A DNA stretch of 64,000 nucleotides from Neodiprion pinetum (Eukaryota > Arthropoda > Insecta > Hymenoptera > Diprionidae). A program made the translations under genes and the position numbers. Positions 47,599 to 62,205 of the stretch are shown piece by piece. Within the stretch, counting starts at the first letter, position 1. Each line of letters starts with the position of its first letter. Where the stretch lies: the NCBI RefSeq assembly GCF_021155775.2, contig NC_060237.1, forward strand, positions 1,118,501 through 1,182,500, in the 5' to 3' direction. A model generated the notes under the pieces. The model ran no database searches. It had not been told where the DNA came from and saw only the letters and a program-made list of their open reading frames with translations.

Positions 47599-50500
47599 CT
47601 CACGCGGCACAAAATGTTCCATTCCTACATCCAGTTTCCGTAATACATGTCGGAATGCGTTATGCATAGTCTACGACTCAAACTGCGTTACAGCGCTTCA
47701 GCAACAGATGTTTTGCGCGGTTGGGATCCTTCAGAAGAATCATTACCGGAGATCTTGAAACTTGCGTAAACGGGTACGCAAGGAACGCTGGACGATCTCT
47801 GCCGGCCTGCCGAAAGATTTTCGCAAGAAATCGAACACGCATAGGTACCGATACACAAAGGGCGGTCAATTTTCGAAATCCTTTTGTGTCTTAGGTTCTG
47901 TCCGAAGTGAAGCTGCGCAGACCCGTTTCGTCTTACTTCTAGAATCACCAAAGTTTTTTCTTCTTCTTATTTCTTTTTTTTTCCCCTCCCTTGAATGGAC
48001 TTGCAGAAACTCGAGACCTGTGACGTAACAATGCTATGAACTGCTCCTTTGCCGGGGGAGGAAGAAAATCCTTCCTCCACCCACAATGGGCGCTGGCTCT
48101 TATCTCGTCCTACGATCATCCCGATCTCGCTGCAAGACTCTCTTCTGGTTACGTCAAAGCTCGCGCAGACTGGGACGAAAATTTGAATGCCAATGAATCT
48201 CGATCGGTCGGTTTTCATCTCGGAATGCGCAGTGGAAGGTGTAGGATGAAAGAAGGGTCGGTGGAGAGGGCGACGACGCGTCCGAGATCACGTTTTCCTC
48301 GTGAAAACTGGGAATAATAGTTGTGCACACAAGCGCGGCGTGGTTATACGCGTTGTGTAAATAACGAAACGTTCGGGAGGGCGGAAAATTAAATGTCCTT
48401 TTTCCCCGACAAACACTCGACCCGGTCGAAGGAACGAGAGCTACGGCTTTATATGCCCATACTTTTAATCAAACGACGACAACCTTTCTGACCATTGATT
48501 AAGAGCCGGACGACCGGAAGCAGTAATTCCGCAGTTTTACGGCTTGTCGGAACACACCGACTACGCAACGAGCGCCCTCCAGATACCTACTCTGGTATTG
48601 TCGGCCACCGCACCCCCGCATCGCGCCACTTCCTCGGCTGTTGCGTGCTCGGCGTAATTATCAATGAGTCCAGTTCGCCGGCCGACAACAACAACGAGGA
48701 AGATGCGACCCTCCCCTATGTGCTGTCAGAGTACACGCCTTCCGCGGTGACTCACGGAGACGGGGTGGAAGGATGAGACCTCGCGGTGTTTCCTCACCAA
48801 GGCCTTCTTCTTCTTTTCGGCTCTTCTTTGTCGGGTTCTTTGGACTCGCGGATCGAAAAGGAGCGCCTAGGCGCCGGATGGTAATCCCATTTTCCACTCC
48901 AGTATGGCGGCGACCAAGCTGCGGGACCACCGCAAATTACACCGTTCTTACTACTCCGGTTTTATGGAAGCGTTGCGGTGGGCGGCTAAGCCCAGCTGGT
49001 ATTAAGCTCGAGACGATGAAGACGATGATCTTCATCGCGTACTGGAGCGTACGCCACGAGGACAGTATGAGAGGAAAGCCCCCAGTGGCGACAAACCTTT
49101 CTTGCAAATCCCTGTTTTCGACAAACACTCAGTTTTTCATACAGCCGCACAGGCCCTCCGCATTGTTCTTCCATTATTAGCGACCACCCAGGCGTATATT
49201 TCTTACACCTAATCCTATAATCTTCGGGGTATGGATCCTTAGTTGTTTGCTGCGAACATCGCTGGGTATAAGAAGCTGCTCGGGTGGCAGGTACCTGTTT
49301 CCGCAAAACCGATCCGGTCTTTACCCTTCAGTTCTCGCAAACCACACAGAGGTGTTCCGCCTGCGATGAGAATAACAATTGTCAAAATGGGAATACATAC
49401 ACGGAATATCGAGATAAGGGGAGAAATCCGATCGCGAATTCCGACGTGAAGGAATATGCGTAGGTTCGGCCGAGTGCAGGTGCGCCCAAGTCCTCCTGCG
49501 GCTGTGACAATTCGAGTTATGGGATCGCCCAACTCACCCGGGAACGTCGGACCTCGGACTTCCTGGGGGAGCCCGGCGGCGGAGTCGATGACGAGGACGT
49601 GAAGCGAGTCGCGGACGTCGGGATCTTTCCGACATTCCGGCCGATCGCCTTCCTGCGCTACTTATTGGCTTTGAGCCCGAAATTCCTTGAATATTTTGCC
49701 CAAATTACAAAACGGACGGAAGGAAAAAGGGCGCAAAAAAGGAAGGGCCGTGTGTCTCGGATCACGGTCAACGACAAGCTTGGCGAAAAACTTGAGTTAG
49801 ATAGAAAATTGTGCCAGGAAAAAGATGCTAGCTATTGACATAATGCACCGACCGTTACTTGAATTAACGCATGAAACTAACATCTCGCTAGATATTGCGA
49901 CGGTATCGAGATTGAACCATAAAGTCCAGGATAATGGCGATGCTCGACGCCCGACGTCTCTGTTATACCCGATCGAATAGAGCCGCCAAGTATTATGCTT
50001 TGTGGCCTAGGCACATTCTCCTACACCCAGGCACTGATGTAACACGACCAGGTCTCACTGCTGGAAAAACTAGAAATTTGTCACCACGTTCTGACCTGGG
50101 TCGGACGTCCGGTGCTCGACGCTAGGTCGCCCCGTGGGCGTGGGCCCAAAAAAAATGCACCGGTCAACGTGGGAGGGTGGGCCCCACACTCTGCCTCAGG
50201 ATCAAACACTGGTTTATTGGTCCCACATGCGGAATAGGGAAAGATGTGGTTGAAGCCAAACTCGAGTCTCGGACGATTAGGCGTGAAACGATTTACGAGA
50301 GATTTAAAAGAACTGAATAATCTCGGGGTAATTCTAAACTCGGCGTGAATTGTCGATGACGTATTTACTTTGTGAAGAACGTAGCTGCGATAGTGATTCC
50401 GGATGCGAGTTATTCACGTTAGTGGGAAACTCAATTGAATCCCCGTTTTCGTCAATTTTTCATGAGACAGAGCCGCGCTCATTCCTGCCCTCGTAATTCC

Positions 50501-51221
50501 TCCCTTCAATAAACATCGGCGTAGACCGGGTCTTATCTTAATGGCGGTGGAATGGAAAAATATCGCGTGAGAATGGACGTTGGAGGCTTTGGACTGCCCC
50601 GAAAGCCATGCTCGCATGGGTTCCCAAATGAGCATGAGATTTGCGTGAGAACTTTGCAAGGAGATTACACCCGTAGGTTGCAATACCGTGGCAGCATTGC
50701 AGCGGCGTTTTATGGTAGGCCATAGAGATACCGGAGGTCATTCGAGGCTTTGATAATTAACGTCGCACGCCCTTATTGCGGGGTCCGCTGCACGCGCCAA
50801 ACTCACTGAGTGAAAATCGTACCGCAAGTCGTTTGCAAAGGTTGGTTCAACCCGGGCCTCCGAGTGACACGTGCACGGTATCCGTGATCCTCCGAGGAGG
50901 AGAAAGTTCACCGCACCATGATCCGTGTCAATTAGTAATAATTATTTCCCACTTCCTTTTCGGAAGAAAACCTCCTCGGCTGCGTTCTTCTCCGTCGGCT
51001 GAGCCTCGCGTTATACTCTTTGCGATCCTTATGCCGTTGAAATTTCACTTCAAGTTTCACCCTCGACTCGAGGAGAAGCCGCCCGCCGCACCATCGTCTT
51101 CCCCGCGCCGAGAGTTGACCTCTTGATCTCTCGCCTCAGAAGAGGTAAGAAAAAATTTCCCTCTTCTCCTACTCGCGAGATCTCGGGAGCGACAAAGTGT
51201 CGCGGTGAAATACAGGCGGCG

Positions 51222-51266
51222 GCTGCCTGCCTGCCTGCCTGCCTGCCTGCTTGCTTGCTTGCCTGC
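51222..51266. repeat. CTGC/CTTG tetranucleotide repeat
   Basis: About seven CTGC steps are followed by three CTTG steps and a final CCTGC. It encodes Cys/Leu/Ala/Pro repeats in every frame and is not evidence of a gene. Confidence 0.9.
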
Positions 51267-52869
51267 ACCCGCCGACATCATTGTCTCCCTCGGCACTCAC
51301 GCAGCATCAATCCACCACCACCCTGCAGGGCGAGTTGCCACTGGCGAAGGAGAAAAGCGCCCTTCTCGCCGACTGGATCCCCGCCCTTCCAAAAACCGCA
51401 CTTTACATATTTTTAACCGTGTTTTTTCTCATCTGCATATTTGCTTAGCTAGCTTGTGCGCCTTCTTCGGGGCAACGTGGAAAATGCTCCCGTAGGGTAG
51501 CTATATTTTTGGCGGCAAAAACACGGGATTCTTCACCCGGCTTACGGGAGCACGCGGCAAAAAGAGACAACTCTCTAACAAATTTGTGCACCCACTTATA
51601 CTATCGACCGCGAGATTTTGTCGCGAGAAAGTGACCAAAGCCCCGCACTCGTCGACCAATTTCTCTGGCGCTAAATCCGGGCGTGGTGCGGTAGCACCAT
51701 CTGTGTAAAAATGGCGCCGACGTCCATTACGCGGGGATAATAACTGACGTCACGTTTTCCCGATCCGATCAGGCGTCATGGGGAGGAGCGGGGAAATCCG
51801 GGGACCGGTAGGAAGGCGGTGGGCCGGGACCTTGACCAGGGGTTAGAGCGCAGCTGGTGAACCCTTGACCTCTCGGCGCGTTGCATTTCGCATAATGTGG
51901 GATTTCGTGGGTAGGAACCGGTGCAGAGATCCGAGCCTTTTGCTCAGGGGTTGAGAAGAAAGGTGTAGCTGGTTTACTCCGCAACGCGTTTTCAAAGTTA
52001 GTGTGTCAGTGGCGCTGGCTGACCAACCGGATGCATGCCCGAGGCCCTGAAATATACCCGAAAGCGATTAGGGAAGGCTTTGGAAATGGGGCATACGCAT
52101 AGAGCATCGGGGAGTTCCGGAATCAGGGAAAACCTGGCCAGATGTACTTTTCAACGCTTCGTCCATTCCGGGTCCGTAACCTCTGACCTTCGTGTGATTT
52201 TTTTTCCCAGCTCGGTCAGACTCGACGAATGCGAGCGGCAGATGATCGCGAGAGAATTCAACAGTCGTGTGACGCGTGTATTATTACGGATTGGCGATAC
52301 TCGGGACGTACGGGTAACGCGCAGGTGCCCACCCTTCCTCTGTTGCATAGGGCTGATCGTGAGATTGCTAATTGTGAGGAACGGCCTCGTCACGGCGGTT
52401 GAATAAGCATTTCGATGAGTTTTAATATCGAGATTCGTATTTTATTTCGATTTTTATTTGTCACCAGACATTCCCCGGCTCAGAGTCAGGTAACTCCGGT
52501 CGCCCCCTAATTTAACGGAATCTCGAATCGCGCGCGTATACATTAAAAAACTTTCATCCAGAAAAAGTAATTAAAAGTCTTCATTAAGATAACGTGGTAT
52601 AAATTAAAAATAAATTAAAAGCGTTTTTTTCTTTCCACCTATTCCCCCAACATTGCTCGTTTTCCTCTCTTCGTTGCTTTTTTTCTTTGCTTTTCGCAAA
52701 AAGGCCTCCTCGAGGCCAACTGAAATAAAATGTTTTATCAACGAGACACCGGCTGACTGGGGGGTGGTAGGGGGGATAAGTTTAATAGTAATTTAATGAA
52801 AAAACAACAGGAATAATTACAGCTCCCTCGATGAAAGCAAACAGAGCCGCATCTCCCGCTCTGTTTCGC

Positions 52870-52909
52870 CCTCTCTCTCTCTCTCTCTCTCTCTGTCCCT
52901 CTCTCAATT
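52870..52909. repeat. CT dinucleotide microsatellite
   Basis: A long CT run with one GTCC interruption near its end. Confidence 0.9.
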
Positions 52910-55900
52910 TATTCTCTGTCTTGAAACTCACTCGACAAAAATCCCCGACGAAAATCTCTCTCATCGTAAGCCAGCTCTCTTCCCATAATCTTCCCTCCAT
53001 CATATCCTGCGCCCGACCCACATTGTACATTCACATAATACATGCAACCTTATAACAACACCCAGTACCTACGATACGTCTCTGCCTCCTCGACTTTATA
53101 CCTTCTTCAATTTTACCCATCTTTTCCTACTTTGCCGCCTCTCCCCCATACCTTTTCTCTAGATCATAAGTACTCGAGCGTGTAGAACACAGTGACGGAA
53201 ACAAACGAGCATCTGGCACTGTGTGATATCAGGAGTACGCCACAGACAACCGGCATTCTCACTCTTCGCGCTCGTTTCAATGTTCAAACCGCAACTGAAC
53301 TATTCTTGCTCTTACATTATTTGACACCCAACAGCTCACAATGCACGATAAGATGTGGAAATGATTGGACGACTGTCAAAGACGGTCATGTTCATTTTAA
53401 TTCATCTTCAATCCGAACACGTCGTAAACAGCTTTTCTCTTTAATCATAACTTTTTGATCAGAAATGCCCGAAATAGGATTTCTTTGGTTCATGCCTCGG
53501 AATCCATTTCTCGAGCATCTCAATCAACCTGGTTTGATTTATTCGCGACAACGGGCACGACTCCACGTCTCTATAATAACCCGAAAACGTGTGTACAATA
53601 CGTGCTCATACAGGGCGTTTCCGTATTAAAGTATAGTTCGGCCAACATAAAAGATCTATCGCTTTCCAATTACTCGACTCTAGGTAAAAGGATCAGCGGG
53701 ACTTCATCGTGGCACAATGGCCGATGGCGTGTAAGTAACTTACTACACGGGCAGAAGCCCGAACCCTTCCAACACCGCGCATCGCACCGTGCCGTGCACA
53801 CGTTGGATATATAGACGCAGAGTTTCGGTTCGGGATCATAGATGCCCACCTATATGCGACCAGAGGGGGATCGCCGGGCCCTAATAGATTACACAACGTA
53901 TTAATTTATCGCCTGGTGGCCCAGGTAGGCACGGGGTCCTATAAACCGTAGAAAAAAAAGGTAAGAGGAGTAAAAAAAACCCGAATGCGCACGCGCCCAG
54001 GTATAACGGTGGAGTGAGAACACGAATGGCGCTAAGCATGGGGCAATAAGAAGTTCGGATGATTTCTGCTGATTGGCAAGCGACGATTTCTTCCATTATC
54101 ACTCATCGCGCGCTGTTAACGAATGTCGTTAGTGCAGATAAATACGTCAAGGTGTAGCTCGCATACCTATTGCACAGTTATTTATAAGTCGGAGCAGAAC
54201 GTCGTAAAGGCGGCGATCCAATTAGGGAATAATTCCTCTTCTCCGAGTCGCTGCTCTGGATTTTCACGCCTGGTCGTCGTCTTGGCTCGCCAACGACTCG
54301 CCTATTGCTAGGTATTTCTTCTTTCTCCTCGCCGAACGAACCCCCGAATCCGTAGTAAAGAGCCGAGTTTTTCATACGCTCGGTGTCCGGTTAGTCAGAG
54401 GTGTCCTGCTCAGGCTAACTCCGAGTTTCGTAACTCGCGATGCGAGGCTTGGACGGAGGGTTTCAGAGTCCTCGGCGCTGTCACATCGGGATACCATAAA
54501 CGGAGCGCACAACTGGGTCAACGGCTTCGCTCATTCGATTTGGGAAACTGAAACCCTCCGAGAGGAACACAAAGCGTGTAACGCGGGTTACAGTGAAACG
54601 TAGTACACTCAATTCGTGTCTCGCGTTGCTGTACTAATCCGAAAATTTTCATCCAAACACGTCCCGCGCTTCCCGACCTCTCGCCCTTCTCCACTTGCAC
54701 GGCTTCCAGCGAGCGGACAGTGCTGTCGCGAGTTTCGTTTTTTTTTTTTTCTTTGCCACGTGACGAAGGAGGAACCGGTAATGAGTGGTAATGAGAAAAG
54801 ACGAGGATCACGGTGAACACGGAAAATTAGCGGGGAACGCGAGTGAGGGAGGAAAAACGAAGATTGAACGGCTCTCCTCGCTTGGTTTCTGATAACGTTG
54901 GGCGCGTCAGGATCTGAAATGAAGAAAGAAAGAAATAAGTTGAAAAGAGACGAACAAGAAAACGAAATACCAGAAACGGGGGAGAGAAACACCGCTCGAC
55001 GTACGGAGGGGGCGGAAAAAAGAGGGGGAAAAAAAAAGAGGAAAATACGAAAACAGGAAAACACAGGTGAAAACAAAATGCGGACTGAGAGAGCGAGTGA
55101 TCGATTCCCGTTTTGCCCGGGGATCGACTCCATTCTGGGAAGTAATGCACTCCGGAGATACGAAGTTCCTCATCCTCATCCTCTTCTCCCCCCTCACACC
55201 CTCCTCGCCCTCCTCCGCCACCGTTCCCCGATCCCTACCCTTTACCCAGGGCTTCCCGTGCCACGCGACCCGCCCGCGCCCTTTCCAGAGAAGTTTATCA
55301 AAGAAAGTTTGCGGTCCCGTCTTTGAACTTTCGTCGAATCCTGCTACTGGTCGGGGAACGAAGCCTTTTCGGTAGTTACGAACGGCCGGCCGCCGTTGAT
55401 TTCAAGGTTGGTGAAAATTTCTTCGATGACCACAAACTGCTATAAGGTGATCGAGTCTTTTCGCGTTTCGTTTTCATCTTCCCCGGGAAAAATTTCATCG
55501 CACGGGTTTCGTTCGTCTGCAGGGTGAATAATGGGCGGCTTATTTCGACAGAACTTAATAAAACATACCGCGATGCAGGGAGTTCCGAATCCTTAAATCG
55601 ATACAACTACGCTCTTTGTGATAATACAATCATCGTGTTAGACGGGAAATAGGAGTGTTAGTCAGTGAACAAGCGAATAAACAACCAACGAAACACGGAA
55701 GTGAGGCCACAGAGTCCGTCTCCAGGGCAACCGGACCCTCCGAAAATTCTCCTCGAGTCTCCTCGAGGCGCGTCCGGAATTCCTGGAACCCCGTGAAACT
55801 CTGGATGGATGCCTCCTCTGGTTCAAGGAACAAACTTTGACGCAAGAAAACAACGTTTAATACCCAGAGGCTAGGGCGTTGTCCGTATATACTTATACGA

Positions 55901-57761
55901 AAAAACAAAAACCAGAGTCTACAGCTGCGTTCAGGGATGTAGGGAAATTACATATTTCGCCGTAGTGATCCTCGAATCCTTTCAGAAATTAGGAGAAAAA
56001 AGAGAGATAACAGTATACTAGGCACAGTTCCGGAAACACAGTTTCTTCCAAATCTTCAATACTTCAAGTTGTGAAAAACTGTGCCAAGTCACAGTAAACT
56101 GTCACTGCGCGTATTGGACAAATATCGTTGGATGACAGAACGAGAAATACAGAGCGAGAAAAAAGAGAAAATGATTATGACGATGATGATGCGTCACGAA
56201 TGAGAATAACGGACACCTACGCGACCGATTTCATTCAACGCTGAATGCAGAGTCAATTCAAAGCAGTAGGGACCGTTTTTCAATAGTATCAAAATTAATG
56301 GAGAAAAAGATATTTCTCCTCCTTCGATTATTCTTGGGAGAATTTGTAGACATTTTGGCGACGTAATGCTTCCGCAATTTTTGAAATCCAAAGGTTCCCT
56401 CCGTTTCTGTTCGACGTGGCTAACAATGCCCGATCGTCACGTGGACATTGAAAGTAGTTCTACGTAGGAAGAGAGAACCCATTATAAGAATTTCTACTTC
56501 TTGGAACGAAAAACTTCAGTGCCGGCAGCGCATCAGAAAATTTTTCAATCGTTTAAGAAATAATAGCTAAATGAAGTTCTATCAGCGATTATATTAATTT
56601 TGCTTCCTTTTTTCCGCGTGAATTTTGATTGAACCGTAACAAGGGTTCGATTAATCCTTAGTGGGCGAAATTGATGCTTTTTCGATGGGTAGGTAATGGC
56701 GGATTTTTTTTTCTTTTCACCATTCTATCTAGGGAAACGAGCTGCGGAGACAACACTTCGAAGCTCTGAAACGCCGGGTAGGTTTATCATTGAAAACAAT
56801 TGTTTCCCGTTGACGGAACTGTTTTTCAATGGTTTCTTATCTCATCTCAAGTCTTTTCTAAAGTGAGTTCTCAGCGGGAAGACCGAGTTGAGAGGGGATC
56901 GGGTCGGCGCGGGAAAAACCAAAACAAAAACAGGTCCGAAGCTGGAAGAAAACAACAAAATGATGGACGCGATCGCATCGATCAATAGCAGCGGAGGCGG
57001 GATATTTTCCCACCGAGATTTTTGGATTCAAACATTCGGCGATACTGCAGCTCGCCGGCAAACAAGGCGACTCATCCATCAACCAACTCCAAATGAGAGT
57101 TTGGCCTCGGTTTGGTAGGTACTAGAACAATTTATTGATCAGGACAGCTCGCTCGCTCGCTCAGTCCCTAGCCAATGAGCTTTCACTCTTGGTCAGTTGC
57201 AGCAACCCCATTCTCCGCGTCAACCGAGGGGGTTGGAGAGGGTTGCTGCAGCCCCACGCCGGGATCAGGGAAGCTTATCTCATTTTCTGAAATTATGGTG
57301 GAACGAACGCTCGAGGGGTGGCCTAGCCGGCGTTGCCATACCCCGTGACGTGTGCCATGCCGGGGCGAGGACAACCATTGCATTCCCACTCGATTGACCG
57401 AACGCCTTTCCTCCATCCTCCAGCCTCGATCGTTTCTTCCAAAAAAACGAACGCTCACTGAGTGCCGACAGCAGGAATTCCGTTAATCTGCTACTTTGAT
57501 AAGAATAATTCTCTCGCTCTCTCTTACTTCAGTCGAGGTCTCCGAGGGATCTTTCGACCCTTATACCCTTTCTGTCCGCGAGTAGAGGCAAGCCGAAACA
57601 TGGGATATTAGATCGAATGCGTATAGACGCAGGATATAATGGAGTATCGGTTCTATCTCTGTCGCAGTCTCGTTTGTCTTGAGTCGCGCAATTTTTCTAC
57701 TTGTATTTCTCCTTCGTCTCCTTCGAGTTAATCTTTTTTCGCCTTCTCCGTAGAATCGTTG

Positions 57762-57801
57762 CGTGTGTGTGTGTGTGTCTGTGTGTGTGTGCGTGTGTTT
57801 T
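57762..57801. repeat. GT dinucleotide microsatellite
   Basis: A GT run interrupted by CT and GC steps, followed by a short T run. Confidence 0.9.
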
Positions 57802-60800
57802 TTTCTCTTTGTTATGTTTGTTCACTTTTCTTCTCTATGGCGTTCTTTCTTACTCCGCGGAGAGAAAGCTGAGTCTTATCTTTGGGTCATTGTTCCCGAT
57901 TCTTCGCGATTCTTTCCAGCGCAAATTTTCCTTTGTCACATTGTCACCTGCCATTGTGCCCGGATCGCTCGAGCTGGAACTCGTATGTATAACGCGGACG
58001 ACACCGGTCTCATATTATGTACTCGTACCGAAAGCAGGCACCGTCGTGTTGAATTAATCGGCAGTACATTTTGCCGGGATAATTGCCCTTCGCAGACTGG
58101 CAATTAAGAATCGCCGAATCAGCCCGCCTCGCCGCCTCGGGCTCATGCTCATTGGAAGGGCCTAATTCGCTCGCCCTGTCTGTATGACTAAGGATTTCCT
58201 ATTCTCTTCATTTGAATCGGCCTCTCTTATTCCCGAGACATGTAAACCGGTATGGGTGCAGACATTAGCGCCCACCGTTTTATAATACGCGCAACGGTGA
58301 ATTCCGCCTTTTTTAAATTATATTAATTATCCCCGCCTTATCTGAGGCCTACCAGTCTGCTGACTCCTTAGAAAATGATCGAGTTTAGTCAAAAGGGTCG
58401 TCATCCACGTCGTCAGCTAAATTTATCACCGTCCGCTGCTGCTGTTGCCGCTGCTGCAGGGAATGAGAAGGAGTCGAGAATAAGTATTATAATAAGGAGT
58501 TTATAGCTGTCCTTTTGAGTCCTTTGCCGACGCCGGATTTGATAAGACTTTGAAAATTTCTTGATGAGATGAAAAACGAACGCGGTGCCTCCGTCTTTCG
58601 TGATCCTCGTATATAATGCAATCGCTGTCTGTTATTATACGTTCATCGGTTTTCCCAAAATTCAATTTTTTTTTTTCACCTCAAAAACTATAAATGCCCA
58701 AGCGCTGATGTATTATGTAACACGCGTCTCTGAAATCGGATATTAATTAAATTTTGAAATCCGTCGAGCTTCTGGTGAGTGGTGGCCGCCGCCCGAAGAG
58801 TGTACAAAGTGGAATATTATATGTTGTAGGGCGAGGAGAAAGTAAAATGGCGGCTGGGCGTAAACTTAGTTAGCCATAATATTTTTTTCGTCGGCAGCAC
58901 TTGCGTATCATCCGAAAGTATGCTTTTAGGGTATAAACCATGAGCGTACCCGGAATTAATTATTCAGGGGCACAAAACGCCTTTTCAGCGATGCAAACGA
59001 ACCTTCCCTCCTGGCCCTCCTCGCCCTCCTCGCCCTTCCCCAACCCATCACCTCCACGACTTTCCACCCCGTATTCCCCGCAGCCGCGCAGTTTCCGCGG
59101 CTCGTCATCCGCGCCGTCTCAACCTAACCTCACCTCAGTTCGCCTCACCTAAGGGCCTCCGATATAATTACGGAGGCCGCATCAAGTATTCATGCTTTCA
59201 TTACTTGCCAGGCCAAGCGCCAAGATGAGAGATGCGCGGTCTGATTAGCTTAAGACTTTGTTCGGTGACGATGCAGCCTTCTGATACGTCTGAAAATGGT
59301 GTTACCTTCTTTTTCGTCTTTTGTTTTCTTTTTTCCTCCTTTCTCCCTCTGTGCGCTGATGTATACCTTTTCCCTTTAATCCGTCGCCAAACTGGTTATC
59401 AAGTTAGGAAAACGGGAAGCAAAAAACGGCGAATTGAATGAAAACTAAGTAACGAGCATTTCAGGACCAAGATTAACGCTGCGAAGGTTAATGGCGCCCC
59501 GAAGGCAATTAGCTCTCCGCAGCGCGGCCATTGCTGTTTCACATACACATATACACACGTCGTATAGTCATACATTTAGCCGACCCTGAGGAGGATGGAA
59601 GGGTTGCGAGGCAGAAGCTGGGAGGGTTGGAGATTGGATATGGAAGGGTTGCGAAATCAGTGGCGGTTCGTGATTGGTCGAGGACTGGCCCGAGGGAGTA
59701 GTAGCACCGGGATATCCCAAGGGGTGAAAAGGGTTAACCCAAACAGATCGAACCTGGCGGCCATTTGCAAGGGTGTTACGAGAGTGATGAACACGCGACA
59801 GGCTGAGCGCAAGGGTTGTTACCTACTTTTTATCACCATTCTTATTTTCTCCATCGATTTTCCCTGATCCAAACGCGCGTGAGGAACGTTCACGGGACAC
59901 AATGGAAGTGCTCAAAGTCGTTCACCGAAGCGTGCGGCGTGGCATCTGGCTGTTTTTTAGTGCGAAAAGCGCGTGCGCGGAAAAAAAAACTCCAGGGGAA
60001 GTGAAAAAAATTTTGGCTAAGTCGATTTAAATTTTCTATACCCGGAAGATTTGCACCCTGCATTTTATACCCTGTAACATTGGTGCTAGTTTTTTTCTCC
60101 TACCGACACACGCGCCGAACCACTGTCGCGGTCATTCTCACCTCATGGCGTGTCACTTCTGCAGGATTACTTTTTCGAATTTTTTCTTCGCCGCACTTCT
60201 TGGACCGAAACTCGCTGCTGCGGCTTTTATAAAAACTAGGAAAAGGTCAGCTGTATCGTAAAGGTGCGCAACTTATCTTGATCGACAGACAAACTATCGA
60301 TGTACACCTTGTACCAGCATCATTGTTGAGCCGACATAGGTTAATAGTGATAGTCTTCGTGATATGATTCTGGCCCGAAAGGATGCCTCCTTATCATCGG
60401 TTCAATTTTTGCTCTTGTCTCTGTCACGTTTAACATGAAACGGTGAAGAAATTGTACGTAAAAGGTAATGCAGATAACCTAATAAAGGGGTCTAGTGAAA
60501 AAATTGAGCAGACTGCCGTGGGGGATCATTTGTTCGGATTATAATGCTCATAAATAATCCCATCGACGTCTTAAGTAAAGAACACCGCCGGATTCTTTTA
60601 GTCCCATGGGAATGAGCAACGTCCCGTCCAGGAGCTTCAAATAACACGGATAATACTCATTGATAAAATAAAAAGAAAACAATAAACCCGGAAAAGAGCA
60701 CAAGATATCACCAAGAATCTTTCGCCGACACTTGCCCGTGAATACCAGAAGTTTGCTGAATGTGAATGAGGAAGAGGACATAGAGGATACGAAGCCTGTT

Positions 60801-62191
60801 GCTGGTTTCGCGTGATTATCCCGAGTGTGGGATTCTCGTCGACCGTTGGGTGAAAAAAGAAAAAAAAAGAAGTATCGTAGCACGGTGAAAGCAAAAGCCA
60901 AAAAGAGAGAAGCACGGAGAGAAGGGAAAATCGTGTTTACGATGAACAGTTCCGATCCTCGCCGCGTCGGCAGTTTGTCACACGTGGCTTCCTCCGGTAA
61001 AGTATGTGGTGAGATAGAGAGAGGAAGGAAGATCCGTCGCGGCAAGCTCTCCGTCCTCTCCATCCTCTTCCTCCTCTTCTTTCCCTCCTCTCCTGGATAA
61101 GTATATTTATAGTACATCCTCGCGCGAGAACTGCTCTATCAGGGAGGCGTAACAGGTAGACAAAGACGCGTCGATTGAACCCCGGTTCTTTCCTTGAACT
61201 TCCCGCAAGCTGGCTAGGGACGCGATGCCACGCCGACGCTTATAAATCCCGGGTTTGATCGCGGGGTTCGCCGGATAAGGAGAGTGAAATTAAAACGTCA
61301 GCTATGCCGGCAGCACGAGTCCTGGCATTACGGGGTCCTTGTTACCGCTGCAGCGCGCACGGTGATCCTAAAATTGGTGAACGACGCGAGGTTCATCCTT
61401 CGGGCGTTTACATCCATCATGGAAAATTGAGCCGTTATTTGCTCAGGAATCAACGGTACTCCGTACTCGGCCTCGTGCCCACCGAACGTGTAATTACGTT
61501 AAAGACCCTGGCATGAACGGAGGATGATAAATGATAGCCGAAAATGATCGAGACGCATGGCGGAACCGGCCTGCAACCGAAAGTGATACACCTGCTTACC
61601 GCGTTGAATCTCGTCCCGATACGGTAACTTTGTCCTTATTGCCAATCGATGGATCATGGAGAAGATATTTTCTCATCGTTACAACACCCCAGATTTGGTA
61701 AATATTATACAAATCTGACCAGTCAATCACGGATTACAACGTGTTGGTACAGTGATTTCATTTTCTCATATCCAGATGTGCGCGATGATGGACTGATGAA
61801 CGAAACGGAAAGAGATAGAGAGTAAATGGTGGCCGGGTTTCATCTTGGTGAGAATAGAAGGACTTCTATCCATCGGGACTTTGTCATTATCCATCACTCT
61901 CTCTTGGCATATTTTTATTACTTGCGGTGTTTCCGGGGAGTCTATACCTGCGCCTACTACTACCCTTATACGTACATCTCGTCAACAAGACTTGCGTGCG
62001 TATGGCTCGCGTGCATGCGCACGTCCATACCATTAAACGAAATGAGAACGAAGTGTAAGTAAGTAAGTATAAAGTTCGCGCGGAGAACGTGCGGCGAGGA
62101 AACAGTGAGAAAATAGCAGCCCACGTTGAGACAGACTCCGATTCGCTTCTAACCGCACGTTCCGATTCACACATGGGAACGCATCTGTCTT

Positions 62192-62205
62192 CCCCCCCCC
62201 CCCCC
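62192..62205. repeat. poly(C) run
   Basis: About 14 C in a row. Homopolymers of this kind are prone to length errors in assemblies. Confidence 0.85.

Noticed and set aside
59110..59155. CCTAACCTCACC run resembling insect telomere repeat CCTAA
   Set aside because: Only one CCTAA step is present; the rest is CT-rich low complexity.
60548..61117. Minus-strand open stretch of 189 codons
   Set aside because: Driven by a CT/GA-rich tract giving Phe/Ser/Leu runs; the opposite strand is open too and no domain is seen.
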